Positions 34,775 to 44,800 of a stretch of 64,000 nucleotides of DNA are shown in pieces (within the stretch, counting starts at the first letter, position 1; each line of letters starts with the position of its first letter). Both the position numbers and the translations under genes were made by a program. Below the pieces are notes generated by a model, which did no database searches, was not told the origin of the DNA, and saw only the letters and a list, made by a program, of their open reading frames with translations. Source of the DNA: CAKZQX01 sp034435975 (GTDB taxonomy: Bacteria; Chloroflexota; Chloroflexia; Chloroflexales; Chloroflexaceae); NCBI GenBank assembly GCA_034435975.1, contig DAOTWD010000061.1:1-64000 (forward strand), in the 5' to 3' direction.

Positions 34775-36181
34775 TTACTTCAAAATATAGTACGTTGCCC
34801 GTTTCTCACCGACTTTGAGCAACAGACCGCGCTCAACCAGATCGGCCAGATCGCGACGGATGGTCTCTGCGCTGACGTCTGGCGCTAGTTCTTGCATGTC
34901 GCGGTTGGTAATACGGCGATGTTCGGTCAGGTGCAGCAGCGCCGCAATCTGGCGCTCGTTCAGGCCCATACGCACCCACTCCTGGGTATCCACGACCTCA
35001 CTGACGCTGGTTGGAAACACCTGGCCCTGTAACACCACCAGGAACCCGGCGGCCGTCTCACGGAAGGTGGGTGGTGGCAGACCAGCCTGCTCCATCTGCT
35101 GGATCATGCGGTCAATGCCATAGCCCAGCCGCTCGATCAAGCCCCAATCGGCCAGCACCTGCACCAGTGCCTCGTTGCGGCTGAAGCGCTCGGCCACGAT
35201 ATTTTCCAGCGTGACGTGGCCGGGCAATCGGCCTGGTGAGTAGCACTCTAACCGGTCGGCAAACAGGGCAATACGAATGCCCTCGCCGCGCACGCCGTAG
35301 TCGCGGTGGGCAATCGCGTTGATCAACGCTTCGCGCACAGCAGCGGGCGGGAACTGCGTCCAGTCTTGCCGTTCCAGGCCTACCATACGGCTGCCCTTTC
35401 GCATATGCTCCATCAGCCAGCGTTCAGCGCGCCGGGCGGCTTCTGGCAACGTGTCGCGCACATCCTCGCGCTCAAACTCGTCGGCCAGATCGCGGCCCCG
35501 ATACTGCACCAGCGTGATTTCGGCCTGGGGAAAGTAGTGTTCAATGTCATTGCCAAACAGGATCAAGCCAGCGTTGGTTGGGCAATAATCGGTACCATTA
35601 CTGGCGCGGGCCAGACAGCCGCGCCGAAACAGAAAGTCAAAGGCATTGCCATCGATGGTAATCCCAATGCGACGTGCATAGGCCACCACCTTGTTGGTAT
35701 CCAGGTCGTTCAGCGTGACATCCTCACGTGCCAGACGATCCCAGCTCACCTCGCCCCGATCGCGGAGTAAGCGGCGCAGTGCATCAGGCATCAGTGGCTG
35801 GTTGGTGGCTCCCTCACGCTGCACATACTTGCCATGCAAGCTGTAGACATGCGGCAATCCCGGCGGTACGGTGATAAGCAGCAGCGTCGCCGACTGGTAG
35901 GTGACAATCTGGGGGAGCGGCAACACCAGCGGAGGGGTACAGATCAGCGCTGCCTCCAGTGCCAGGTCGCGGGCCGCTTCTACATCGTTCAATCCATCGA
36001 TGCGGGTACGGTTACGACCACTGACGCCCAGTAGCACTGTTCCCCCCTGTCCATTCGCCATTGCCACCAGTGTCTCAGCCAGGTCATCCAGCTTGCAGCG
36101 TTCGCGCATAAACGCCAGCGTTGGCCCTTCAGCCTGGTTCAGCAGGGTTTCAAGCGGTTCCATCAATTCGCTCATAGGCAC
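34775..36181 (-). CDS. AlbA_2/Schlafen-type ATP-binding transcriptional regulator
   Basis: A 468-residue protein with an N-terminal AlbA_2 (divergent AAA_4) domain (LAFMRERCKLDDLAETLVAMANGQGG..LLGV, about 15-130), a central HATPase_c_4-like region (REALINAIAHRDYGVRGEGIRIALF..LECYSPGRLPG, about 290-345) and a C-terminal winged helix (NERQIAALLHLTEHRRITNRDMQE, then SAETIRRDLADLVERGLL, about 405-460). The family is widespread and poorly understood; many members are regulators, some are linked to defence. No defence neighbours are visible. The start MPMSEL is followed by a nearby alternative MSEL. Confidence 0.85.
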   Translation of the reverse strand: MPMSELMEPLETLLNQAEGPTLAFMRERCKLDDLAETLVAMANGQGGTVLLGVSGRNRTRIDGLNDVEAARDLALEAALICTPPLVLPLPQIVTYQSATLLLITVPPGLPHVYSLHGKYVQREGATNQPLMPDALRRLLRDRGEVSWDRLAREDVTLNDLDTNKVVAYARRIGITIDGNAFDFLFRRGCLARASNGTDYCPTNAGLILFGNDIEHYFPQAEITLVQYRGRDLADEFEREDVRDTLPEAARRAERWLMEHMRKGSRMVGLERQDWTQFPPAAVREALINAIAHRDYGVRGEGIRIALFADRLECYSPGRLPGHVTLENIVAERFSRNEALVQVLADWGLIERLGYGIDRMIQQMEQAGLPPPTFRETAAGFLVVLQGQVFPTSVSEVVDTQEWVRMGLNERQIAALLHLTEHRRITNRDMQELAPDVSAETIRRDLADLVERGLLLKVGEKRATYYILK

Positions 36182-36447
36182 ATACTTTTCCCCATTTTGA
36201 TGTACAATAGAAACAGAACAAGCTGTCTGGTTTTGCCCGTCCCTCTAAGGATGATACCACACCAGTGGCGGTTTGAGGACAGGAACGTGGTTGCTGTATA
36301 GTAACCCAGAATCTCGGCTTCAGCCGGGTAATGTTCTGTCCTGGTTTCACCCCGAACTCCGGGTTCCTATCGTATTGACCGAGGCTTACAGCATACTTCC
36401 GGCCGATTTCAGTTCACATTTGTATGAAACGAAGGAGAGGAATACCT

Positions 36448-37143
36448 ATGTCGTACACACCCTACACCACGTCACCAACAGAAGTTTTGCAGCAGCAATC
36501 GATTATGACCCGTGTCTATGCCTGGATGATGGCAGGCCTGCTGGCTACGGGTGCAATTGCCATGTTTGTTGCCAGCACTCCGCTGGGAATGGCACTCATT
36601 AGTAATCAGTTGTTGTTTTTTGGGATCATTATTGGCGAGCTGGCGCTGGTCTGGTATCTTAGTGCCCGTATCAGCAAGATTGCCGCCAGTACTGCAACGG
36701 GGCTGTTTCTGGCCTATGCTACTCTGAATGGCATAACGCTGTCGATCATCTTTCTGGCCTACACCAGTAGCTCAATTGCCTCAACCTTCTTTGTGACAGG
36801 CGCGACCTTTGGCGTAATGAGTGTGTATGGTTATACCACCAGACGCGACCTGAGTCGCATGGGCAATATCCTGTTCATGGCGCTGATCGGCTTTCTGATC
36901 GCATCAGTGGTCAACCTGTTCTTGCGGAGCGAACTGATCTACTGGATTACGACCTATGCCGGGATTCTGATCTTTGTCGGCCTGACTGCCTGGGATACGC
37001 AGAAGATCAAGCAGATGAGTATGAACTCCAGCGGCGAAGAGTCGCAGGTGCAGCGCATTGCCATCCTGGGCGCGTTAATGCTCTACCTGGACTTCATCAA
37101 CCTCTTCCTGCTGCTGCTGCGCATCATGGGTAATCGTCGATAG
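36448..37143 (+). CDS. Bax inhibitor-1/YccA family membrane protein
   Basis: A 231-residue protein with seven membrane segments and the BI-1 marks: YAWMMAGLLATGAIAMF, FVTGATFGVMSVYGYTTRRDL and GLTAWDTQKIKQM with the C-terminal acidic site. The start at ATG 36448 is set by GAAGGAGAGG just upstream, shortening the open frame by 8 codons. These proteins are proposed Ca2+/H+ leak channels. The upstream gap carries repeats but no other gene. Confidence 0.93.
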   Translation: MSYTPYTTSPTEVLQQQSIMTRVYAWMMAGLLATGAIAMFVASTPLGMALISNQLLFFGIIIGELALVWYLSARISKIAASTATGLFLAYATLNGITLSIIFLAYTSSSIASTFFVTGATFGVMSVYGYTTRRDLSRMGNILFMALIGFLIASVVNLFLRSELIYWITTYAGILIFVGLTAWDTQKIKQMSMNSSGEESQVQRIAILGALMLYLDFINLFLLLLRIMGNRR

Positions 37144-37252
37144 GCAAGGAGTGCGGCCGGGCGGGGGATGGCTCCGCCTGGCAATGGTTGTTAGTATAGC
37201 AATCCTGAATCGGTATCAGGGTAAGACGTGGTCGCTCGAAACAAACGTCTTT

Positions 37253-37444
37253 TTCGCCTGCGGCAAATTGGTGAACATAGTACGACAACGAGACATCTCC
37301 TGGGTAGGAAGGCGCAGCGCGGCTTCGCCACTCCGAAACCACCAGAAAGCAACCAGGCGCGATGAAGTCTCGTTGTCGTAAAGAGCTACAAAAAAGTAGG
37401 GGCGAGCAGACGTTCGCCCCTCTTTCTCCGTTGCCGCAGGCGAA
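37253..37444. repeat. Outer interspersed element with 14-bp inverted ends
   Basis: Perfect inverted arms TTCGCCTGCGGCAA (37253-37266) and TTGCCGCAGGCGAA (37431-37444). The flanks ACGTCTTT and ATGGGATTCAAGCG recur around 61868-62045, where the arms are TTCGCCTTCGGC and GCCGCAGGCGAA. It encloses the 100-bp element at 37281. Confidence 0.75.
37281..37380. mobile_element. 100-bp MITE-like element with 14-bp perfect terminal inverted repeats (copy B)
   Basis: TACGACAACGAGAC (37281-37294) is the exact inverse of GTCTCGTTGTCGTA (37367-37380). The interior has GGGTAGGAAGGCGCAGCGCG and CAACCAGGCGCGATGAAG, shared with copies at 9777 and 47732. It has no coding capacity. Confidence 0.8.
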
Positions 37445-37550
37445 GAGGTCATGGGATTCAAGCGATCGGGTAAACCTTGTTCATGGTGCAAGTTACACGA
37501 TGAAGGCGCAACAGACTCAAGGAGAAATATGAGTCGGATCAACGGCAATA

Positions 37551-37580
37551 GCCGGGTGCGACGCAGATGTCGCACCCGGC
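37551..37580. terminator. 12-bp perfect hairpin between convergent genes
   Basis: GCCGGGTGCGAC (37551-37562), loop GCAGAT, GTCGCACCCGGC (37569-37580), 21 bases past the clpB stop. No T-run, so it may be an RNA-end stabiliser and not a canonical terminator. Confidence 0.55.
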
Positions 37581-37601
37581 GGTAAAGCGTGTATTGCCAC
37601 T

Positions 37602-40196
37602 CTAGCCACCGCGTGTAAAGATATACTCCCCATCCGGTGCAGCGTCTACCAGAATAGTATCGCCCTCATGAAACTCGCCTTGCAGCAGACTAAGCGCGAG
37701 CGGATTCTGGATGCGCTGTTGCAGCACACGCTTGAGCGGGCGCGCCCCATAGGTTGGATCATAGCCTTCAGCTGCCAGTTGCTGTCGCGCCGCCGGGGTC
37801 AGTTCCAGCGTGATGCGGCGATCCGCCAGCAATTGCCGTAGTCGCGTCAGCTGAATCTCGACAATCTCGGCGATCTGTTCGCGGCTCAACGGGCGGAAGA
37901 CGATAATGTCATCAATGCGGTTGAGAAATTCGGGGCGCAACGTGGCGCGCAATTCCTCCATCACCCGCACCCGAATGGCCTCCTGGCTGGCTCCGCTCTG
38001 GTTTAGCTCCTGGATGATCGGGCTGGCAATGTTGCTGGTCATAATCACGACCGTGTTCTTGAAGTTGACAACATGTCCCTGCCCATCGGTCAAGCGCCCA
38101 TCATCCAGAATTTGCAGGAGCGCGTTGAATACATCGGGATGCGCCTTCTCAATCTCATCGAACAGCACCACGCTATACGGTCGCCGCCGCACGGCCTCGG
38201 TCAATTGTCCGCCTTCTTCATAGCCAACATAGCCCGGTGGAGCACCAATGAGCCGCGAAACAGTGTGCTTTTCCATATACTCAGACATATCGAGCCGAAC
38301 CATGGCCGTCTCGTCATCAAACAAGAACTCGGCCAGTGCTCGCGCAAGTTCCGTTTTGCCTACACCGGTCGGCCCCAGGAAGAGAAACGAGCCGAGCGGG
38401 CGATTGGGATCTTGCAGACCAGCCCGTGCCCGGCGCACCGCGTTGGACACGGCAACGACCGCCTCGTCTTGTCCAACAACCCGTTGATGCAGACGCTGCT
38501 CCATCTTGACCAGCTTCTCAACCTCGCCCTCAAGCAGCTTGCTGACCGGCACGTTTGTCCATTTCGAGACCACCTCGGCAATATCTTGCTCACTCACCTC
38601 CTGCCGCAGCAGGGTGTTGCCGCTGGCCTTCAGCTGTGATTCAGCCTCAGCCAGTTGCTTTTCCAGTTCCGTCAACTTGCCATACTGTAACTCGGCGGCT
38701 TTGTTGTAATCATACTGCCGCTGGGCCTGATCAATCTGCACCCGTGTCTGGTCAATCGCCTCCTTGATCTGTTGGATACGGTCGAGTACCTCGCGCTCGC
38801 GTTGCAACTGGGCTTCAACGGCATTGCGTTGCTCACGCACATTTGCCAATTCCTGCTCCAGCTTCTCCAGACGTTCGCGGCTGGCCTGATCTTTCTCGCG
38901 TTTCAAGGCCTCGCGCTCAATCTCTAGCTGCATCATGCGCCGCTTCAGGTCGTCCAGTTCCTGGGGATCGCTGGTGATTTCCATACGCAGGCGCGCCGCC
39001 GCCTCGTCCACCAGGTCAATCGCCTTATCAGGCAAGAAGCGATCCGAGATATAGCGATCCGACAGCACGGCAGCAGCCACAATCGCGCTGTCCGTAATGC
39101 GCACACCATGATGGGTCTCGTAACGCTCCTTCAGGCCCCGCAGAATGCTGATGGTATCCTGTACACCGGGTTGATCGACCAGGACGGGCTGGAACCGGCG
39201 CTCCAGGGCAGCATCTTTTTCAATGTGTTTGCGATACTCATCAAGCGTGGTGGCCCCTACCATGTGCAACTCGCCGCGCGCCAGCATAGGCTTGAGCATA
39301 TTGCCCGCATCCATGGCCCCTTCGGCGGCACCCGCCCCGACAACGGTGTGGAGTTCATCCAGGAACATAATGATGTCGTCACGCTCCTGGATTTCTTTGA
39401 GAACGGCCTTGAGACGCTCTTCAAACTCGCCGCGATATTTGGCCCCGGCAATCAGTGCCCCCATGTCCAGAGCGACCACACGCCGATTCTTCAGCGACTC
39501 AGGTACATCGCCACGCACAATACGTTGTGCCAGGCCCTCGACAATCGCTGTTTTTCCCACGCCCGGCTCGCCAATCAGCACCGGGTTGTTCTTGGTGCGC
39601 CGCGAGAGAATCTGGATCACACGCCGGATCTCCTCGTCACGCCCGATCACCGGGTCAAGCTTGCCACGCCGCGCCAGTTCGGTCAGGTCACGCCCATATT
39701 GCTCCAGAGCGGCATAGGTGCCTTCCGGGTTAGGGCTGGTAACCCGCTGGGTGCCACGCACCTCGCGCAGCGCCTGCATCAGGTTATCACGAGTCAGGCC
39801 CGCTTGCTGCAAGACCCGCCCGGCCCCACCCCCGGCATGATCGAGCAGCGCCAGCAGCAAATGCTCGGTACTCACATACTCGTCACCAAACTGCGCCAGC
39901 TCATCGTGCGCCCGCACCAGCACGGTGCGCAGGCGGGGTGAGATATTGATCTGCACACCACTCCCGCTCACCCGCGGCATACGGTTGATTTCGGCCGTCA
40001 CCTGCTGTTTCAGCACACCAACGGCCAGGTTCAGCTTGCTTAAGACCTGGGGTACCACGCCATCGCTCTGCTCGAGCAACGCCAGCAACAGGTGTTCTGG
40101 CTCAACCTGGCTGTTCCCATTGCGCTCGGCCAGATTCTGGGCGGCAACCATGGCCTCCTGTGATTTCTGGGTAAACCGATTTATATTAAAAGACAT
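37602..40196 (-). CDS. clpB: ATP-dependent disaggregase ClpB
   Basis: An 864-residue AAA+ chaperone that pulls polypeptides from aggregates together with DnaK. Visible parts are the N-domain (1-150, SQEAMVAAQNLAERNGNSQVEPEHLLLAL), NBD1 with Walker A GEPGVGKTA (near 205) and FLDELHT, the coiled-coil middle domain (about 405-525), and NBD2 with GPTGVGKTE (near 605), LFDEIEKAHPDVFN and the arginine region of the C terminus. The coiled-coil domain separates it from ClpA/ClpC. It ends in a short Gly tail, normal for length. The upstream gap is short (146 bases); no CIRCE element (TTAGCACTC) was seen. Confidence 0.98.
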   Translation of the reverse strand: MSFNINRFTQKSQEAMVAAQNLAERNGNSQVEPEHLLLALLEQSDGVVPQVLSKLNLAVGVLKQQVTAEINRMPRVSGSGVQINISPRLRTVLVRAHDELAQFGDEYVSTEHLLLALLDHAGGGAGRVLQQAGLTRDNLMQALREVRGTQRVTSPNPEGTYAALEQYGRDLTELARRGKLDPVIGRDEEIRRVIQILSRRTKNNPVLIGEPGVGKTAIVEGLAQRIVRGDVPESLKNRRVVALDMGALIAGAKYRGEFEERLKAVLKEIQERDDIIMFLDELHTVVGAGAAEGAMDAGNMLKPMLARGELHMVGATTLDEYRKHIEKDAALERRFQPVLVDQPGVQDTISILRGLKERYETHHGVRITDSAIVAAAVLSDRYISDRFLPDKAIDLVDEAAARLRMEITSDPQELDDLKRRMMQLEIEREALKREKDQASRERLEKLEQELANVREQRNAVEAQLQREREVLDRIQQIKEAIDQTRVQIDQAQRQYDYNKAAELQYGKLTELEKQLAEAESQLKASGNTLLRQEVSEQDIAEVVSKWTNVPVSKLLEGEVEKLVKMEQRLHQRVVGQDEAVVAVSNAVRRARAGLQDPNRPLGSFLFLGPTGVGKTELARALAEFLFDDETAMVRLDMSEYMEKHTVSRLIGAPPGYVGYEEGGQLTEAVRRRPYSVVLFDEIEKAHPDVFNALLQILDDGRLTDGQGHVVNFKNTVVIMTSNIASPIIQELNQSGASQEAIRVRVMEELRATLRPEFLNRIDDIIVFRPLSREQIAEIVEIQLTRLRQLLADRRITLELTPAARQQLAAEGYDPTYGARPLKRVLQQRIQNPLALSLLQGEFHEGDTILVDAAPDGEYIFTRGG

Positions 40197-40342
40197 AGAT
40201 TTCCTCTTCTGTGCGAGATTTTAACTACTCCATATCATAACACAGTCGAATCAGAAAAATGTTAGTATCGTGTTGGTGTTATGTTATCGGGCTGGGGAGA
40301 TGTACGAGGCATGCGGCACGAGGCGCAAGATCCACCGCTTCT

Positions 40343-41695
40343 TCACCGCTTCGAAGGATGGGCACAGCAGCGCGGTGCCCCGTTATGTCCACGCCTGGCC
40401 GTCTGCCACTGCACCGCCCCTAACTGCAACGCCTGTGCATACGCTTCACGCACCTGCGCATACTTATGTTCCCAGGTCATATGCTGTAAGACATGTGTAC
40501 GCCCCAGTTGGCCCAATGCCTGTGCCAGAGAACGATCACGTAACAGACGCTGAATGGCAGCGGCCAGTTCTGATACAGCCCCAAACGGCACCAGCACGCC
40601 ATTTTCACCATGCCGAACGACTTCCGGGACACCACCGGCCCAGGCGCCAATGACTGGCACACCATAGCACCACGCTTCCAGATAGACAATCCCAAAACTG
40701 TCAGTACGTGACGGGAGCACAAACAGATCGGCGGCCGCCAGCGCATCGCGGCAGATCTGATCGGAGACAAAGCCCAGAACACGCATATGCTGGCGTACCG
40801 CAGCGGGCAGGCTGGCATAGAATCGCTCGAAATGGCTCATCAGCGGGCCAATCTGCACCCAGGTTGCCTGGCTGCCCTGCGCCCATAACTGCTGCATCGC
40901 CTGAACAACATGCATGGTACCCTTGTCATAGGCCGCTGTACCGATAGTCAGTACCAGTGGCCCGGTGATAGCGTACTCCCGCCGAAAGCGTTGACCATCG
41001 CCACCCATCAACTCTGCGGGCGTTACGCCCACCCCAATGGTGCGCATAAGCGGATCGGGAACGCCCGCATCGCGCAGAAAATGCCGTTCACGCTCGGTCT
41101 GCGTAATCACCAGGGCACTGTGGCGCAAGAGGTCAATCTGGTGCGCCATACTGTAATACCGCAGGATATCCCGGTTATCTGGCTCACCCAGATGCACAAA
41201 GGGCGTGCAGATATGCGGGATACCGCGCTGCCTGGCCCAGGCGATTACCGGCAGAATGGCAAAGTCCAGCGTGATATTCGTTGTATGCACCAGCGCCACA
41301 TCGGCCAGGTCGGGTGCGGTTTGGAGATAGGCACGCAGCGTTGGCAGGCGGGGGGTCAGACAAGCCATACGCTGCAACAGCGGTACCGCCCAGCGCCGCG
41401 ATCCGGCACGTTGCGAGATTTCGAGCATGAAGCGCCGCAACAGTGGATAGAGGAACGGTGGCCCTGCCAGGCGCCGGACGGGTATGCGGTACACCTGGAC
41501 ACCGTGATGCGAATCGACCCGATCGGAAATATGGCGATGACCACTGGCCCAGAAATGCTCCAGATCGAAAGCATCGGTGGTCAAGACGGTCACCCGGTGG
41601 CCCTCACGCACCAGACGTTCGCCGACTTCAACAAAATAGCGTGCTGCGCCACCGGGTGCCGGCCAGTAGATTTGAACAACATGTAAGATATGCAT
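40343..41695 (-). CDS. GT4-family glycosyltransferase
   Basis: A 450-residue soluble GT-B fold transferase. The N-terminal half opens MHILHVVQIYWPAPGGAARY, and the C-terminal half has the GT4 pattern LPSRTDSFGIVYLEAWCYGVPVIG with the E-x7-E core and GENGVLVPFG. The last ~25 residues (WQTARRGHNGAPRCCAHPSKR) may be an extension read from intergenic DNA. It likely adds a sugar to a surface glycan or lipid. The 5' flank carries TAGGAAA repeats (41706-41727). Confidence 0.92.
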   Translation of the reverse strand: MHILHVVQIYWPAPGGAARYFVEVGERLVREGHRVTVLTTDAFDLEHFWASGHRHISDRVDSHHGVQVYRIPVRRLAGPPFLYPLLRRFMLEISQRAGSRRWAVPLLQRMACLTPRLPTLRAYLQTAPDLADVALVHTTNITLDFAILPVIAWARQRGIPHICTPFVHLGEPDNRDILRYYSMAHQIDLLRHSALVITQTERERHFLRDAGVPDPLMRTIGVGVTPAELMGGDGQRFRREYAITGPLVLTIGTAAYDKGTMHVVQAMQQLWAQGSQATWVQIGPLMSHFERFYASLPAAVRQHMRVLGFVSDQICRDALAAADLFVLPSRTDSFGIVYLEAWCYGVPVIGAWAGGVPEVVRHGENGVLVPFGAVSELAAAIQRLLRDRSLAQALGQLGRTHVLQHMTWEHKYAQVREAYAQALQLGAVQWQTARRGHNGAPRCCAHPSKR

Positions 41696-41705
41696 TGTCT
41701 ATTGT

Positions 41706-41727
41706 TAGGAAATAGGAAATAGGAAAT
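41706..41727. repeat. 7-bp tandem repeat TAGGAAA x3
   Basis: Three units just upstream of the GT4 gene. With the CTATCTC array at 16632 they share the 7-bp period. Confidence 0.75.
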
Positions 41728-41854
41728 AGAGAAAGGATCTGTTGAAGCACTGCACTATTTCCTCTTTCCTCCCTCCTTTCCTCCCGTGCTGTGGTTCACG
41801 ACTCATGTCATGCCGGGTTGCTCTATCCTATCGCTGGTGATAGTTGCATAAGCG

Positions 41855-44800
41855 CTATGGACTCATTTTTCGTGCAGCCTGAATAAGCTCAAGCATACGC
41901 TCATATTGGAAATCGTAGATCAATGTCTTGAGTTGACGAGCATGATTGCTATTATGACCCTCGACCTGCTGCACCAGCTCTGTCAGAAGAGTCAGATCGC
42001 TCAACAGGACGGCGTCTTCCAACTGCTGCAACAACTCTGGGGGCAGGGTTGCCAGCGCGGTTGCCGACAAATGTGCTTCCGTGTCGGTTCTATTGCTAAT
42101 GATCGGCAAGGTATGGTGATCGACGGCATAGACATAGGGTACTCGCAGATGTCGTTGTAGAACGTCGAAAATATCATCGGCCTTGAATGGTTGATACACC
42201 AAGCTATCACATCCAGTTGCCAGCATCACCAGGCGATCCTCCTCAAAGACACTGGTCATGACCGCGATGATCACGGTTGCTGGTTCAGATGTCGCCGTCT
42301 TGATCTGTCTGATAAGCGTGTACTCGTCCTGTACTGCTATGTGCATGTCAATAAAGATCAGGTGTGGCCGCCATGTTTCCCACACGCGTAGCGCCTCGGC
42401 ACCATCACTGGCCTCCTGGACTTCAAAGCCTGGCGGCATCAACAGACTGCTCAACAGTCGGCGGTTATGCCCTACATCATCCACAATCAAAATACGATAG
42501 CTAGGCTGATCAGGAGCCAGCGCCAATACCCGCCGGGATACATTCGGTGCTTCCGATAGCATATCAAGAGCCTGGCTAGCCCGAATGCGCAGGGTAAAGC
42601 GTGAGCCATAACCGATCTCGCTCTGTACCGTCAGATCGCCACCCATTAAACGTGCATAGGTGCGACTAATTGCCAACCCTAACCCTGTCCCGTCCTGTAA
42701 ATGCTCGCTCGCTCTCGTCCGTGTAAATGCTTCAAAGATCTGTTCCTGTTCCTCGTCATGAATACCCGGCCCGGTATCTTCCACCTCGAAAATGATCTGA
42801 CAGTCGCGTGGCCCGGAGAGTTCAGCTCTCTGTCCTTCGTGATCCAACATAACGTACAGCATCACGCTACCCCTGGACGTAAATTTGATCGCATTTGAGA
42901 GCAGATTGATCAATGTCTGCCGTAGTTTGAGCTGATCGGCACAGATATAGCGCGGAACATCCGGGGCATAGGTATAGTTGAGCCGCAGACGCTTTTGCGA
43001 CGCCCGCATCTGAAACATACGATACAGATCGGCCAGCAGGTGATACAAATCAAACTCCGTCTCATTGAGCGTGACACGCCCGGCCTCAATTTTTGACATA
43101 TCCAGAATATCGTTGATCAGTGCCAGCAAGTGCTCACCACTATGATGCACAATATCGAGGTATTCGTGTTGATCAACCGACAGACCGGCATCCTGACGCA
43201 ACATCTGGGTAAAGCCGAGAATAGCATTCAGAGGTGTGCGCAATTCGTGGCTCATACTGGCAAGAAAAGTACTCTTGGCTTTATTGGCAGCCTGAGCCGC
43301 GTCGTGGGCATCCTTCAATGCTTCTTCTGCCAGTTTGCGGGTGGTAATGTCTTGCACAGTGCCAAATATTTCAACCATCTGGCTCTGCGTATCATACACC
43401 GCCTCAAACTGACTATGGATATGCCAGACGCTTCCATCAGGACGAATCATACGCACATCCAGCGCAGTACTCATGCCACCAGTTAAAACTGCATAGAAAG
43501 CCTGCTGTATGGAATCACGATCATCAGGGTGAATCAAGGCACGTACACCGGCCAGGGGCAAACACTGTTCAGCAGCACCTAAGCCAGCCAGACGACAGAA
43601 CTGGCGGGACAAAATCACCTTCTCTGTGGCAGGATAGTAGCGAAAACTGCCCAGACTGGCAACTTCTTGTGCTCGCGCCAGATTGGCCTCACTCCGTTGC
43701 AACGCTTCCTCGGCATGCTTACGTTCGGTTATGTCTATTTTGACTGCCACGAAATGCGTCGTCGTACCATCACTATCAAAGATCGGTGAGATGGAAGCCG
43801 CTTCCCAATAATATTCACCGTTTTTCTTCCGATTACAAAATTCTCCTTCCCATGGATGGCCAGCTTGAATTGTTGCCCATAGCTTGGTATATACTTCTGG
43901 CGGTGTACGATCCGTTTTTAAGATACGCGGATTTTGTCCGTATGCTTCTGCAAATGTATAGCCAGTCACCTGCGTAAACTTGGGATTGACATATTCTATC
44001 TTCCCCTGTGTATCGGTAATTACCACTGATGCCGGGCTTTGCTCTACAGTCCGATAGAATTTGCGTAATGCCTCCTCGGCACGGTAGTGTTCGGTTATAT
44101 CGCGCAAGACAATCACGCGCCCGGTGATCTGCATATGTCGTCCAGGCAGCGGCGAGAGCAAGGCATCGTACACTCTCAACCCGGTGTCAGTACGATGCTT
44201 AATTTCAATATGGTTGATATGTTGCGTGTGCAAATACTGTTCCCAGGTATGACGCAATGGTAGCACCTCAAGCGCCGGGCAACCAATGGCGATCTTGCGT
44301 GGAATACCCAGAAAGTGTTCGGCGGCCGGGTTGACATTGACAATACGCTGCTGTTCATTGAGGACAATTACGGCATCAGGCAAGCTTTGCACCAGCACAT
44401 GATAGGCGACCGGGGCCAGATCCAACAACCGATGTCGAAACAATACCCAGACAGTGATCGGGCCACAAATAGCATAGCCGATTGGCATCGGTGACAGCAT
44501 AAGATTCGGAAGCACTCGATGCAAGATTTCCGCCAGACTGACCGGTAGACAGGCGATGAGTAGCAGTATAGCCTGGAGACGATAGGGTTGCTGAAACGTC
44601 AGCGCGGCATGAACAAGCAAGAGATAGGCCACCAGAGAGAGAACATAGGTATAGGTGATATGAATGAAAAACCAGGGGCCAAACATACGCCTGGGAAACA
44701 AATATGGCCCGGCCTGATACACGGGATAATCAGACCACATCCAGCCATGCAGAGAGTTCGTCAGAGTCAACAATAACGAACAGATCGGTACCACGGCCAG

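Larger units (their letters stand above)
37144..37601. other. Intergenic region with nested repeat elements
   Basis: 458 bases between convergent genes. They contain an outer element bounded by 37253-37266 and 37431-37444, an inner 100-bp element (37281-37380), a hairpin GGGGCGA/TCGCCCC near 37398-37419 and a long terminator-like hairpin (37551-37580). Confidence 0.8.

Noticed and set aside
37551..37580. Canonical rho-independent terminator of clpB
   Set aside because: No T-run on either strand; kept only as a hairpin.
39108..39941. 277-codon frame antisense to clpB
   Set aside because: Shadow of the highly conserved ClpB coding sequence; no recognisable domain.
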